Part shown: one piece after another, positions 12,256 to 24,094 of the stretch
Layout of the letters: each line of letters opens with the position of its first letter
How positions within the stretch are numbered: the stretch's first letter is position 1
NCBI GenBank assembly: GCA_028583415.1
Contig: CM053269.1
Coordinates: 71,578,412 to 71,642,411, forward strand
Direction of reading: 5' to 3'
DNA: 64,000 bases
DNA from: Protea cynaroides
Lineage: Eukaryota; Streptophyta; Magnoliopsida; Proteales; Proteaceae
Notes under the pieces: model-generated
The model's input: only the letters and a program-made list of their open reading frames with translations
Told to the model about the DNA's origin: nothing
The model's database searches: none
Made by a program: the position numbers and the translations under genes

Positions 12256-15200
12256 TCAAGTTGGTGCATATATGTCATGCATGCCCAACTTGGACAAAAT
12301 GACATGAAATTGTTTTCCATGTAGTCCTTTGGTGAAGATGTCCGTAAGCTGGTCAGTTAATTTGACAAAAGGATTCTGAATTTGACCACTTTCCAACTTT
12401 TCCTTTATGAAATGTTGATCTATCTCCACATGCTTAGTTCGGTCATGTTGTATGGGGTCATGAGCAATGCAGATGGCTGTTTTATTATCACAACATAAAG
12501 TTATAGGCTGAGAATATTGAATCTTTAAATCCTTCAACAGGCTTTGTAACCATAAAAGCTCATATATGCCTTGGGTTATAGCTTTGAACTCTGCTTCTGC
12601 ACTGGATCTGGCAACCACATTCTGTTTCTTGCTACGCCATGTGACTAGGTTGCCCCCCACAAATGTGCAATAACTAGATATGGACTTCCTATCTGGACTT
12701 CCAGCCCAATTAGCATCAGTATAACCTTCTATTTTTAAGTGATCATTTGGAGTTAACAAAATCCTTTTCCTTGGAGCTGCCTTGAGATAATGCAATATCC
12801 TGTAAACAACTTCCATATGTTTGGTGTAGGGATCATGCATGAACTAACTCACCAGACTGACTGCAAAGGCGATGTCTGGGCGAGTATGAGACAAGTAAAT
12901 CAACCTTCCAACTAAACGCTGATACCTCCCCTTATCGACTGGTGCGCCATCTTTTCCTTGATTTTAGTGTTAGGGTCTAATGGAGTATTACACGGACTGC
13001 AACCAAGCATTCCAGTCTCTATTAAGAGATCTAAAACATATTTTCTTTGAGATAGAAAGATCCCTTTAGAAGATCGGGCTACTTCTATCCCAAGAAAATA
13101 CCTTAACTTTCCTAGATCTTTTATCTCAAACTCCTATCCCAAGAATGCCTTTAACTTCGTGATTTCAGCATCATTATTTCCTGTAACTATGATGTCATCA
13201 ACATACACCAGTAGTGCTGTAATAGTTCCATCAGAGTGCTTCATAAACAGAGTATGATCTGCGTTACTTTGAGTGTAGTCGAATCCTATCATGGCCCTGT
13301 GAAACCTTCCAAACCATGCTCTGGGAGACTGTTTCAATCCATACAATGCACGCTTCAATTTACACACCTTGTCACTACTAATGTGGTTTGAGAGGCCAGG
13401 TGGATAATCCATGTAAACCTCCTCAGTCAGCTCCCCGTGTAAGAACGCATTCTTCACATCTAGCTGTTGGAGATCCCAATGGTGATGCACAACACATGCT
13501 AAGATAATTCGGACAGTAGTCATTTTTGCAACTGGGGCAAAAGTCTCTTGATAGTCGATCCCGTATGTCTGAGTGAATCCCCGAGCTACTAGCCTTGCTT
13601 TGTAGCGGTCTACTGTCCCATCTGCCTTCTGTTTGATGGTGAACACCCATTTGCACCCTACTGGCCTCTTCCCTGTAGGGAGTGAAACAAGCTCTCATGT
13701 GTTATTTTTCTTCAGTGCTCTCATTTCTTCTTCCATTGCTGCTTTCCACCGCTCATCAGTAATTGCATCCTGCCATCTTTGAGGAATGGACACAGAAGAG
13801 AGAGAGGACACAAAAGCATGATAAGAAGGAGATAATGAATTATACGAAACAAAATTAGAGATGGGATGAAGAGTGCAAGTCCTAGTACCCTTTCTAAGGG
13901 CAATAGGGAGATCAGAAGCAGAGTCTAGAAGCTCCTTACCTATGGGCTCCTCAGTATCTGGATCCTGGGCTGACAAAGGGACATGTGGAGTAGTTGCGTT
14001 GATGGTAATGGCCCGTCCATGCTTGCTTTTGGCACGGCTATATACTTGCAACGGCTTAGGGCTAGAATTAATTTGGTTGGGTACGGTAGGAGTGGATGGA
14101 GACTCCGGTGTAGGAAGAGGTTGGAGATTCTGGTGTAGGAAGAGGTTCTGGTATTTTGTCATTTTTACTTGGTGTACATGAGCTGTCTGAGTCCACACAA
14201 CTTTGTACCCACTTCCTCAGGAGATGCTGATATAAGTAAAGGCACATCTCGACTTCAACTAGTGCGGCCTCCCCCTGAAGATGGGACTGGTAATACATTA
14301 AACTCTCATGAAAAATAACATCCCTTGTGATGATCATCCGGCGAGAAGGAGGATGATAGCATCTATATCCTTTTTGAGTTGCTGGATAACCCAAGAAAAT
14401 ACACCGTAGACTTCGTGCCTCCAGTTTGCCATGTAGGTGATGATGCATGCGTAACACACACAACCGAACACCTTAGGTGGCAGTGGGAAGGATGAATCGC
14501 CAAGTAACAGCTCTAGTGGTGTCTTGTTTTGAAGAAGACGAGATGGAAGCCGATTGATCAAGGATGTGGCTGTGAGGACTGCATCGCCCCAATAATGTGC
14601 GGGAACATGAGCATCCATCATTAAAGCGCGGGCTGTCTTAAGGAGATGGAGGTTTTTTTCTTTCAGCCACCCCATTTTGTGCTAGTGTGTCAACGCAGCT
14701 CGTCTGATGAATGATGCCGTGATCTAGTAAATATTGCTGAAAATGACCTTCTAAGTATTCCCGACCATTGTCCCTTCGAAGTATTTTTAGTGAAGCATGA
14801 AACTGGGTTTGTACCATTTTGTGGAACTGATGGAAGCATGAGAAAACATCACTCTTGTTTTGCATCAAGTAAACCCAAGTGGTACGGGTGTGACAGTCAA
14901 TGAATGTGACAAACCACCGGTGACCAGAAGTAGAAGAAACCCGAGCAGGACCCCAAACATCTGAATGAACCAAATCAAAAATACCATTGCTCCTAATATA
15001 AGTAGGTTTATAGGAGGTACGAGCCTGTTTAGCCAAAATAAAGGCTTCACATAATAACTCGTCCTGATTACATTGTTTAAATAGGAAATAACTGAGATAA
15101 CAGAACAGTGGAAGGATGCCCTAAATGACGGTGCCACTATTGTAAAGTACTGATAGTAGAGTAAAGAGATTGCGGGGTTGGTTGGGTAATGAGTGGAGGC

Positions 15201-17321
15201 TGATATGCTATTGGTGATGAAGGACAATCTGCAAGAAGGTAGAGGCCACCATGCATTTTACCATGTCCAATCGTCCTCCCGCTTTCCAGATCCTGAAAAA
15301 CACAATAAGAAAGGGAAAAAGTTACTTTACAGTTCAAGGATTTTGTAAGACTACTAATAGAAAGTAAGTTTGTAGAAAAATTCGGGACATGAAGCACAGA
15401 CTGTAAAGTAAGATTTGGGGAACAACGACCCCTTTCCCAAAATAGGAGAAAGAGTCCCATCTGCAACTCGAACTGTATCCTGCCCAGAGGAGGGAGAATA
15501 CAGAATAAATGAAGAGGAAGAACCTGTCATGTGATCAGTGGCTCCAGTATCAATTACCCATGTATGGGTAATATTGGAAGCACATTGACCAACATAGGAT
15601 GTACCTGACCGAGCAAAGAATGAACCTGATGGCCCTAAAGCTGACTGATGACCAGTGGTGGCAACAGTGGATCGTAGAAGATTCCTGAAAGCTTGAAGTT
15701 ATTCAGAAGTGAGCACAGAAGATACAACAGTTGGAGTTCCGGGCTGTTCACAAGTTTCCGTCTGATGTGCTTGTGGAATCTTCCCAAACTTAGACTTTTT
15801 CTCCCGTCCCTTGGCTTCAAAATCTGGGGGTTTCCCATGTAACTTCCAGCAGGTGTCTTTAGTGTGGCATTCCTTGCCACAGTGAGTACAACGAATAAGT
15901 TCCTTAGGAGAAGAATAGTGTGCTGAAGGCTGTGTAGAGTCAAGCACAGATCGCTCAACTAGTGCAACAGGCATCATTGAGATACGCCGTAAGTCCTCAT
16001 TTTGTAAAATTGCATTAGTTTGCTCCAAAGTTGGGAGATGCTCACGGTTCAGAATTTGTGAACGGACGTGATCAAAGTCAGAGTTTAAACCAGCTAAGAA
16101 TGTATAAACTCTGAGTTTATCCTTAGCACTTTTCATAACAACATCATCCACTGCGCAAGCAGCTGTGAAGGTGTCATAGTAGTCTAGGTCTTGCCACAAG
16201 CTTTCGGAGTTTTGAATAGTAGTCAGCCACAGAAAGTTCCTTCTGTTTTAGGGACCCAATCTTGACATGTAGGTCAAATATGATGGAGTAATTTCCTACT
16301 TGTGAGTAAGACTCCTTAGCAGCAGTCCAAATATGGGCAGCATCAGGTAATAACACATAACCCCGACCTATCTTTGGTTCCATAGATCCAATAGGGTAGC
16401 TCATCACAATTGAATTCTCAGAGACCCATTTATTGTAAAATTTACCACTTGGGTCGGGTGCTGTAAGCGCACCATTAATAAATCCAAGGAGTCTTCTGGT
16501 AGCAATGGCCATATAGGCTGTCTTGGACCCATAGTTTTAAATCTCGGCGAGATCTCGAAGATCTCGAGGAGCTCGAGACGAGATCTCGCCTCGATACAGT
16601 GTCTCGACTAGTTCTCGAGCATTTCTCGACATTTTCGACCATTTCTCGACATTTTCGACCATTTCTTGACATTTCGACCATTTCTCAACATTTTCGACCA
16701 GTTCTCGACCATTTTTCGACTAATTCTTGACTGGTCTCGACATAATGCATGAATTATGATTGTATAGTCTACTTGACTACTATGAGTTTTTTTTACTATG
16801 GGAATTAACTAATTAAGTGTTATTATGTTTATTCTTCTCCTAATATATCATTTTACTGGCTCATTTGGTCTTCTGTGATCTTCTAGTAGTGTTACATTAT
16901 GTAGAATAGCCAATATTACCTTAGGTTTACATTTGAATTTCAAGCCGACACTGCCAAACATGGGTGTAAACCCAAACAACCACCATGTGTGATTATTTAT
17001 ATAATTTTATGGTTTAAATATGTTTATATATGCTAAAATAGGGTTCCCCCAAAGTATCAAGCTTTAAAATGGTCATTTTAGGGTCAAAATACACATTTTA
17101 AGCCTTTACGGCTTTTGTGCAATGTCTCGCTGAGATCTCGACCGAGATTTCTGAGATCTCGGTTTCTCAGAGGGTCGAGACACCCTCGAGAATCGAGATT
17201 TCGAACTATGCTTGGACCACATAAGATAATTGGTCCCATTTAATTTCATAGGATTTAAAGCAATGGTAGTCAATTCCAATTTTGGTACCTCAAAGGAAGT
17301 AGCATCAGATAATCCAGACAT
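12256..17321 (-). pseudogene. Copia C gag-pol polyprotein, broken and split by G
   Basis: On the minus strand gag starts at 17321 (MSGLSDATSFEVPKLE, then LNGTNYLMWSK), is cut by element G (16530-17210), and resumes as YMAIATRRLLGF. A CCHC knuckle (CTHCGKECHTKDTC) is at about 15840-15890, the protease region at 15137-15560, and integrase (HSDVWGPARVS) at 14334-15036. The linker lies at 13695-14198. Reverse transcriptase at 13134-13646 keeps LDVKNAFLHGELTEEVY and VYVDDIIVTGNN. RNase H at 12256-12840 ends GMHDIYAPT with the stop at 12256-12258. Frameshifts and stops separate the blocks, but the RNase H and reverse transcriptase stretches are still long and clean, so the element is younger than A. 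Confidence 0.92.
16530..17210 (+). mobile_element. Non-autonomous hAT-like element G, inserted in gag of C
   Basis: 681 bp, ends CATAGTTTTAAATC and GATTTCGAACTATG, with the perfect 8-bp target duplication CTTGGACC (16522-16529 and 17211-17218). The ends carry GAGATCTCG words. The right half matches D and F (AAACATGGGTGTAAACCCAA region). The left interior is different: a run of about 20-bp repeats built on CATTTCTCGACATTTTCGAC (about 16617-16725). No transposase gene. This is the innermost and so the youngest layer of the nest. Confidence 0.92.
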
Positions 17322-18018
17322 GATGTAATAATAGATGCCACTAATGTAACAACTCAGATATTTCCTAGTGAAAAAAATACGACACCGTAAAATCTGAGAA
17401 TTTAGAATTTAATGCACTCAACAACCATGATCATGGAAAAATAGGAATCGATTCTTCCCATATCAATTCCATAAAAAATCCAACAAAAAGGAATACCTGT
17501 GTCGGAATGATTTTTTTTTTTTCAGAAGAAGGATTCCACAAGTATGGGCTGCACTGCACAAGTATGGGCTGCACTGAGATGGAAAAAAAATTTCAAGAAG
17601 AGATTGCCGCCGATGGTGCTTGGTCCAAGAGAGGCTGCTCACCACAGAGAATTAATATTTCTCAACAAAAAAGGACAAACCACAGCAAATAAAAACCCTA
17701 GAATGGCTTGTGGCATATGCTGGCTGAGAAATCTTCCAGTTTCTATGATAAATTTAGTTTTTTTTTTTTTTTTTTTTTTTTCAAGAGGAAAAGAAAGACT
17801 ACAACTTTGTCAATTTATGACATCCTCTTAAATTGCAGCCCTAATAATGGGTTAGGGGTTAAGTAAAAGAGAAGAAGGAGGATTTACAAGATGCGGTAAA
17901 CAGAGAAGGGGTCAGATAAACCTTGCGTTCAGGTTCTCTTGAAAAAGGAGCCTTGTGGCAAGGAGAAGAAAGAAGGGAGGGGAGAGGTGGATTGCGGTCA
18001 GGTTCTCTTGAGAGGTGG
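17322..18018 (-). other. 5' leader of copia C
   Basis: Untranslated leader between the primer-binding site of C and its gag start. It contains a poly-T/A stretch (17758-17780). No gene is seen. Confidence 0.7.
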
Positions 18019-18029
18019 ATCTGATACCA

Positions 18030-18327
18030 TGTTGAATCAGAGATTGAGAATGAATGAGTGAGTTGATCTATGTCACCCCTAAATGCCTTTATTTATAATC
18101 AACTAGAGGTAAATAAAGCAAGTAGGTAGAGCTGAGTCAGCTGACCTAGCACACACATTACACATTTAACACATGTTAATGTGTGTATATAAAGCTGTCC
18201 CAGCACACACATTACACATTTGACACATGTTAAATGTGTGTACATGAGTTGTCATTCTTATCTTCTTATCCTAAACAGATCCACTTAAATTTGAACCGAA
18301 TCGTGAATCAGTTCATTACTTACAACA
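18030..18327 (-). repeat. LTR of copia C (5' LTR, right side)
   Basis: Matches 12020-12248 but is about 70 bp longer because a segment containing CACACATTACACATTT and ACACATGTTAA is duplicated (about 18140-18245). Confidence 0.92.
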
Positions 18328-19269
18328 CTTTCCTTTCTTTGTCTTATGATGACTAAGTCTTAGGTGTGTCTTAGTGGTGTATTGGTTGTATATGGACAGC
18401 TGTATATGGACTGTACATGGATAGCAGTACATTGTCTCTATATGGACAGCTTTATATGGACTGTGCATGGACAACAGTATATTGACTGTATATACAGCTG
18501 TATATGGACTGTTGATAGTTGTACATGGGCTGCCTAATTGATTATAAATAGTAGAGGGATAGGGGGAGATAAATACAATCAATCTCTCCCCTTCTCCACC
18601 ATTTCTCTCCTTTCTATTGGTCTTTTTCTTTGGTTTTTTTCTCTTTTACAGTATTACAGAAGTCACTGTTCTCGGTTGAGAACTCGACCGAGAACTGCTG
18701 TCTCCTCTTCTTTGTTAGTTTTTTGAAGATTTTCTCATTTCTTCCTCATCTTTCATTGTTTGGACTTTTAACTTACAACGAGTGGTGCTTCAGACTGCGG
18801 GGATTGTTGTGGGAGCTTCATATCAATTGTTGAAAGTAAGTTTCTTGCCAAAAAATGAGATTTTTACATGAGACTATGAGGGAGAAATTTTTTTTTTTTT
18901 TTCTAGAATGTGATTTTGTTTCTCTTTCCCCTAATGCATTATGTTATTGTCTCATTTGCTATATTTGGTTGAATATAATAGCCAATATTAGCCTAAATTT
19001 ACAACAGATTTCTGCGTTGACTATCAAAACATGGGTGTAAACCCAAACAACCACAAAGAGTCATTATTTTTACAATTTTATGCTCTAAATGTGTTTATGT
19101 ATGTAAAAATGAGGTTCCCCTGAAGTTGGAGACCTAAAAAAATGTATTTTGGCCACTGAGACAGTCTTTTTAAGCTATCTCGGACAAAATGCAGTGTCTT
19201 GGCGAGATCTCGGTTTCTGAGGAGGCCGAGACTCCTCCGAAACCCGAGATTTTAAACTATGGTGACGGG

Positions 19270-21602
19270 TAGTACAGTAGATGCTCATGAAAGAGAACAT
19301 CTCGAGTAATAAAAATTTTCTGGAAAGGAGGATGGTAACACTTATAGCCTTATTGTGTGGTAGGTAGCCAATGAAAATACATTGGAGCCCCCTGGGATCA
19401 AGTTTGCCAAGAGAGTGATGATTGCGAGCATAGCAAACACAACAAAAAATCGTCGGCGGTAGCACAAAGGAAGTAGTGCCAAGAAGAAGATCCAAAGGGG
19501 CTTTGTTGTTGAGAATTCTCGAAGGGAGCCGATTGATAAGAGACACGGCAGTGAGAATAGTTGCACTCCAAAAACGAGCTGGAACATGGTCGTCAAACAT
19601 GAGAGCTCTGGCGGTCTCAAGAAGGTGGCAATTCTTTCTCTCAGCGACCCCATTTTGAGCAGGTGTGTCAACACAACTCATTTGATGGATGATGCTATTG
19701 TCGGACAAATATTGCTGAAATGTGCCATCAAGAAATTCCTTTCCGTTGTCACTGCGAAATACCTTCAGCCGAGCCTAGAACTGAGTCTTTATTATGTTGT
19801 GGAACTGGCGGAAGCATTGAAACACATCACTTTTATTATGCATGAGATAGACCCAGGTAGTCCTCGAATAACAATCAATAAAAGTTACATATCAATGATG
19901 ACCAGAAATAGAGGTAGTCCTAGTAGGACCCCATACATTAAAATGCACTAAATCAAAAAGACCACTGCTTCTTAAATGAAGGAGAATAGGTTGTACAAGC
20001 CTGCTTAGTCAAAACATAGGCTTCACATAATAACTTGTTTTTATTACAATATTTAAATAAAGAAAGAAACAACTGAGACAAAACTACTGAAGATGGGTGA
20101 CCAAGGCACCTATGCTACTGCTGGAGAGTATTGACGGCGGAGTAAAGGTGATGTGGAGTAATCAATGTGAAAGGTGGAGGGGATGATGTGGGTGCTGAAT
20201 GACCATCGTCAAGCAAGTAGAGACCACCATGCATTCTATCATGTCCAATCGTCTTCCCGCTCATTAGATCCTGAATAACATATGAGGAAGGAAAAAACGT
20301 CACTTTATAGGTAAGGGATTTAGTAAGACTACTAATAGATAACAAATTTGTAGAGAAACTAGGAACGTGAAGAACAGACTGTAAAGTAAGGGTAGGGGAG
20401 CAGCGGATGGATCCCTTTCCAGATATAGGAGAGAGACCCATCTGCCACTCGCACTGTATCTTTCCCTGAAGTGGGAGAGTACAGATAGAAGGACCTAGCT
20501 GAACTAGTCATGTGATCAATGTCTCCAGTATTAGAACCCAAGGGTTAGGAATAGAGGAAGTACAATGACCAACATGAAAAATACCTGACTGAACAAAATA
20601 TGAACCTGGTGTGGCAGATGTTGGAGGAACGACATTAGCTGCAGTAGATGGCCTGAAAGGGTTTGGGAGCGCTTGAAGTTCATCTGCGGACAGCATAGAT
20701 GGAGTCCCATTAGGAGGGCAAGCCTCTGTCTGATGTGCCTGTGGTGCCCAGAAATTGTTGGATCTCTGCATGCCTTTCTCATGCCTCTTAGCCTCAAAAT
20801 CAACTAATTTACCATATAATTTCCAGCAAGTATCTTTAGTATGACGTTCCTTCCCACAATGGTCACACCAAACTGGTTTAGGGAATGCAGAGCCACTTAA
20901 CTGAGTGGTTTAGAGAGCGAACCTTTCTGTTGGAAGTGGAGGCATCATAGATGTACGACGCATATCCTCAGACTGAACCAAGGCATAAGCCTGTTTAAAG
21001 GATGGGAGGGGCTCTCTACTAAAGATTTGAGCACGAATTTGATCAAACTCAATGTTGAGGCCAGCCAAAAAATTATATACCCTTAGTTTGTCCTTTGCAA
21101 GCTTCATAGCAGAAGCATCAGTAGAACAAGCAGCAGTAAAAGTGTCATAGTAATCCAACTATTGCCATAAGCTTCGGAGTTCAGAATAATATTGGGATAC
21201 GGTAACGTCCTGTTGTTTAGTTGCACCAATATTCACATGGAGATCATAAATCAAGGAGTAGTTGCCAACCTAAGAATAAGTCTCCTTGGCAGCCTTCCAA
21301 ATTTCAGCAGGTAACAAGACATACCCCTGGCCAATTTTGGGTTCCATAGAGCTAATTAAATACACCATCACAATAGAGTTTTCAGATGCCCATTTGTCAT
21401 AAAGTTTGTTTGTGAGGGTAGCTACCTTCTTGTGACCAGTAATATAACCCAACAGACCTCGTGGAGAGATCACCATGTGCATCGTTTTAAACCACATTAA
21501 ATAGTTGGTCCCATCCAACTTAATTGGGTTAAGTGCAATTGTAGTAAATTCGATTTTGGGGTTCTCCATATTAGGAAAGACAACTTCAGCAGAGGCAGCC
21601 AT
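19270..21602 (-). pseudogene. Copia A polyprotein, gag, protease and integrase part
   Basis: The minus-strand continuation of the polyprotein at 4772-6747. Gag starts at 21602 (MAASAEVVFPNMENPKIEFT, then IKLDGTNYLMW). A zinc knuckle (CDHCGKERHTKDTC type) lies at about 20830-20875. The protease region is near 20500-20560 (GDIDHMTSS in place of GATDHMT). Integrase occupies 19300-20090 (DTPAQNGVAERKN). It is interrupted by several stops and frameshifts. The right-hand flank of element D at 19262 lies in the FHEH linker downstream of integrase. Confidence 0.9.
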
Positions 21603-22577
21603 GGGGATGATGACAACCCAAGAATGGTTGACTAATAATCTGGAGCAGAACAAAGTGATATGTGTGCAACAATGTAAAATACCCGAATAGAGATGCCTCA
21701 ACAATATGTCATCACGGAAGGCACTGAGGATGTTCTGCAACTCCCTTGTTGATAAAGAAGGCAATGTGGGATGATTCGGACAAACGATACGATCGGCTTA
21801 TAATATGGCATACGGCCTTTAGAGAAAAGAGGAATATGATGCTTAAAATGTCAATTCCGTAAAGTGTTTTAAACTTCTCACATAAATCGACGATGGTTCA
21901 AGAAGTCGAAGACCCTCACATAAGCCAAAAGCAAATAGCAATTCCGTAAAGTATTTTCTAATGTCTCACATAAGCCAACGAATGTTCAAGAAGCCAGTCA
22001 AACGGCAGAGTTCACAGAGTCCACCACGAAGGCGACACAGCAAAATGCCAAGCAGGCGTAGCAGGACAATATTCAAGTAGCTAATCGCCGAATCAGTTGC
22101 AAAGAAGGTCGCAGTAGCAGATGAAGAGGCTTTTTTGAATACCGCGGAAATCCTAATCCTGGCATATTGTTGGTTGCTTTGTACGCGAAAGGTCGCGAGT
22201 TCGATCCTCGCTGTGAGCTCCACAAAGAAGACAAAGTGGACTCTGTAGTATATCTCGCAGTTGAAGCCTCAGAGGGTAAGGAATTGATGAGGCGGTAATG
22301 AGTTGTAAGGTTTAGGTGCGATGAGAGTGGAAAGGGCGATGGCTGTAATGAGTGGTAAGGTGCAGGTGCGATGAGAGTGGGAAGGACGATGGCGGTAAGG
22401 AAAGGGCGATGGGGTTATGGGAGTTGTAGGTACTATGGGAGGTGAAGGGACGATTAGCATTGCAGGGGCAGGGACGGTGGTAATAGGTGGTCGATGGGAT
22501 GAGAGTTGGGTGGTTGGGTGGGGACGGTGGGAATTGCTAGGGTTGGTATCCCAAGAATGGTTATAGCTCTGATACCA

Positions 22578-22965
22578 TATTGAATTAGAGAATGGGAGAG
22601 AATTGATTTTCTCACATAAAAAAAAGGGCGTCCCAGTGCAAGAGGCTCCTGCTACTGCAGGGTCTGGGGAGGGCAGAGTGTACGCAGCCTTACCCCCACA
22701 ATGTGGAGAGGCTGTTTCCAGGATTCAAACCCGTGACCATCAGGTTGCAATATGACAACCTTACCGTCACACCAAGGCTTACCCTTAATTGATTTTCTCA
22801 CATCATCCCAGCTTTATTTATAATGAATAATAAGAAAGATTACAAACTAACAAGAACTCTAGAGTGATTAGGAGTCCCAAAGTCCCAGTATCCAAGGAAA
22901 GGAAATAAAGGGAAAAAATAAATATGAAATATAAAATTACAAGTATGCACCTATATAATTCGACA
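22578..22965 (-). repeat. LTR of copia A (5' LTR, right side), carrying a SINE
   Basis: Begins TATTGAATTAGAG and ends ATTCGACA. It matches 4573-4764 once the SINE at 22618-22786 is removed. Both LTR ends carry substitutions, consistent with this element being the oldest layer. Confidence 0.87.
22618..22786 (-). mobile_element. tRNA-derived SINE (Au-SINE-like)
   Basis: 169 bp in minus orientation, bounded by a perfect 17-bp direct repeat AATTGATTTTCTCACAT (22601-22617 and 22787-22803). The reverse complement carries pol III-like boxes (GGTCACGGGTTTGAATCC as box B), the words GAAACAGCCTCT and GGTAAGGCTGCGTACA, and a terminal T-rich tail. These are features I associate with the plant Au SINE family. 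It inserted in an LTR of copia A. Confidence 0.85.
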
Positions 22966-22970
22966 ATAAT

Positions 22971-23605
22971 CAAACAAACATTGATGCTGTACCACTACCT
23001 TATTAGATTATGTTGTCAACAATGCTACCGCTGCTTGAAGCCTTAACTTTTAACTAATTGAATGATGTCAAGCACATTACCCATAGTTGACCTCATTTGC
23101 CAAGGTCAGTTGATACTTGAATCCAAGAGCTTGGTATAAGGGGTTGCTTAATCCAAAGTTTTTAAAACTGGACACCAAGCATTGAACTGAAAAGGAGCTG
23201 GTTCCTATTTACTATAGTTTTGGCTGATCAAATCGTGGTGACTGTGTCTGTGTGTTATGTTTTGTAGTTTAGGTTAATTAGGGTTTAGTTTAGGGTTAGG
23301 GTAATAAACGGTTCACTCTCATGTGAGAGTAATTGGGGCTTAATCGGCTTGAACCCGCCAGTTAAACGGTCTAAAATTGCACTGAATCAATTAGGTAAAC
23401 AATACCATAATCCAATCTAGAACCGACCTGTTAACTAAACTGTTTCGTAGTTCCGGGGTAATTGGTTCAGCTCAATTTTAGTAAACGGTTTCAGTGTCAT
23501 CTATGATTCTTTTGGTCCCAATATTATTGTAATCTGAGATCGTGGTCATTGTATGTGTGTGTGTTTTTTTTTTTTTAAATTGACAAAATATATTAGGTTA
23601 CCAAT
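22971..23605 (+). other. Intron sequence between copia A and copia L
   Basis: No coding sequence or clear repeat boundary is seen. Words such as AAACGGTTT and AACCGACC recur (23320-23500) and echo the sequence at 4323-4420, so this may be part of an old decayed transposon. Confidence 0.35.
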
Positions 23606-23610
23606 CAAAA

Positions 23611-23778
23611 TATTGTAATGTGCTGTAATGTCTTTATGTCCAGGTTCAATGTTACCTAACATTGTCCAGGTTCGATGTTTTCTATCATCTTACCTTCTCT
23701 ACCATATTTGTACAAATCTCATATTATAAATAGATGAGACCTCTGTCTATTACAGACAAGTCAAACCATTATTCAACA
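23611..23778 (+). repeat. 5' LTR of copia L
   Basis: 168 bp, TATTGTAATG to ATTCAACA, with a TATA-type box (TTATAAATAG, about 23724). It holds two units of an ACATTGTCCAGGTTC-type repeat. Confidence 0.9.
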
Positions 23779-24094
23779 TGGTATCAGAGCTAAGGTAATC
23801 AGCTCTTCCCCTAATGTCGCCTCCTTCCCTTCCGCCACTGTCGCCACTGTCGCCACTGCTTGCTTCCACCTTCAGCCCTCTCTCTCTGAGGTGGCCCTTC
23901 CACCTCCGGAAACCCTTCGGGGTCATGAACTTCTAAACCTTTTTCAAACCTTTTTTTTTTTTTTTTTTTTTTGCTTTTTATGATTTATTATCAGTAGTTC
24001 CTTTTTCTCCATCAAGTCGGATTTGACTATTGCATCAACTGTCACCAAGGGCTCTAATGATCGGAGCTTTAGCTTTCCTACATTCCTTCCTTGA

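Larger units (their letters stand above)
12020..18327 (-). mobile_element. Ty1/copia retrotransposon C, inserted in the LTR of B
   Basis: Minus-strand copia element. The LTRs are 12020-12248 (229 bp) and 18030-18327 (298 bp), and the perfect target duplication is CTTTC. A slightly decayed reversed primer-binding site (GATCTGATACCA, 18019-18029) precedes the right LTR. It is the fourth layer of the nest and is itself interrupted in gag by hAT-like element G. Its polyprotein is closely related to those of A, I and J. Confidence 0.94.
6976..18658 (+). mobile_element. Ty1/copia retrotransposon B, inserted in D
   Basis: Plus-strand copia element with a 5' LTR at 6976-7315. Its 3' LTR starts at 11993 and is split by copia C, resuming at 18328/18333 and ending at 18658. 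The target duplication is GAAGT (6971-6975 and 18659-18663). The primer-binding site TGGTATCAGAG starts at 7316, and the purine tract GAGGGGGAG lies at 11984-11992. It is the third layer of the nest. Confidence 0.93.
11993..18658 (+). repeat. 3' LTR of copia B, interrupted by copia C
   Basis: The first 27 bp (11993-12019) and the rest (18333-18658) together match the 5' LTR at 6976-7315. The break point carries the CTTTC duplication made by copia C (12015-12019 and 18328-18332). Confidence 0.93.
6756..19261 (+). mobile_element. Non-autonomous hAT-like element D, split by copia B
   Basis: The left part is 6756-6975 and the right part 18664-19261, about 818 bp once copia B is removed. The ends are CATGGAATAAAATC and GATTTTAAACTATG, an imperfect inverted pair. 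The flanking 8-mers GTGACGGC (6748-6755) and GTGACGGG (19262-19269) match at 7 of 8 positions, as expected for an old hAT target duplication. Both ends carry repeated GAGATCTCGGCGAG-type words. The interior matches elements F and E, with no transposase. D is inserted in the polyprotein of copia A. Confidence 0.87.
4573..22965 (-). mobile_element. Ty1/copia retrotransposon A, host of the nested cluster
   Basis: Minus-strand copia element. Its LTRs are at 4573-4764 and 22578-22965 and its 5-bp target duplication is ATAAT (4568-4572 and 22966-22970). A reversed primer-binding site (GCTCTGATACCA, about 22567-22577) precedes the right LTR. The coding part is cut into 4772-6747 and 19270-21602 by element D and everything nested in D. 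Removing D restores colinearity of the polyprotein between the integrase and reverse transcriptase regions. This is the oldest layer of the nest. Confidence 0.9.

Noticed and set aside
16600..16740. CRISPR-like regular repeats
   Set aside because: The units are imperfect, directly adjacent without unique spacers, and are part of a plant hAT-like element.
4311..23605. A DNA transposon enclosing copia A, based on AAACGGTTT words on both sides
   Set aside because: The shared words are short, and no matching termini or duplication could be found.
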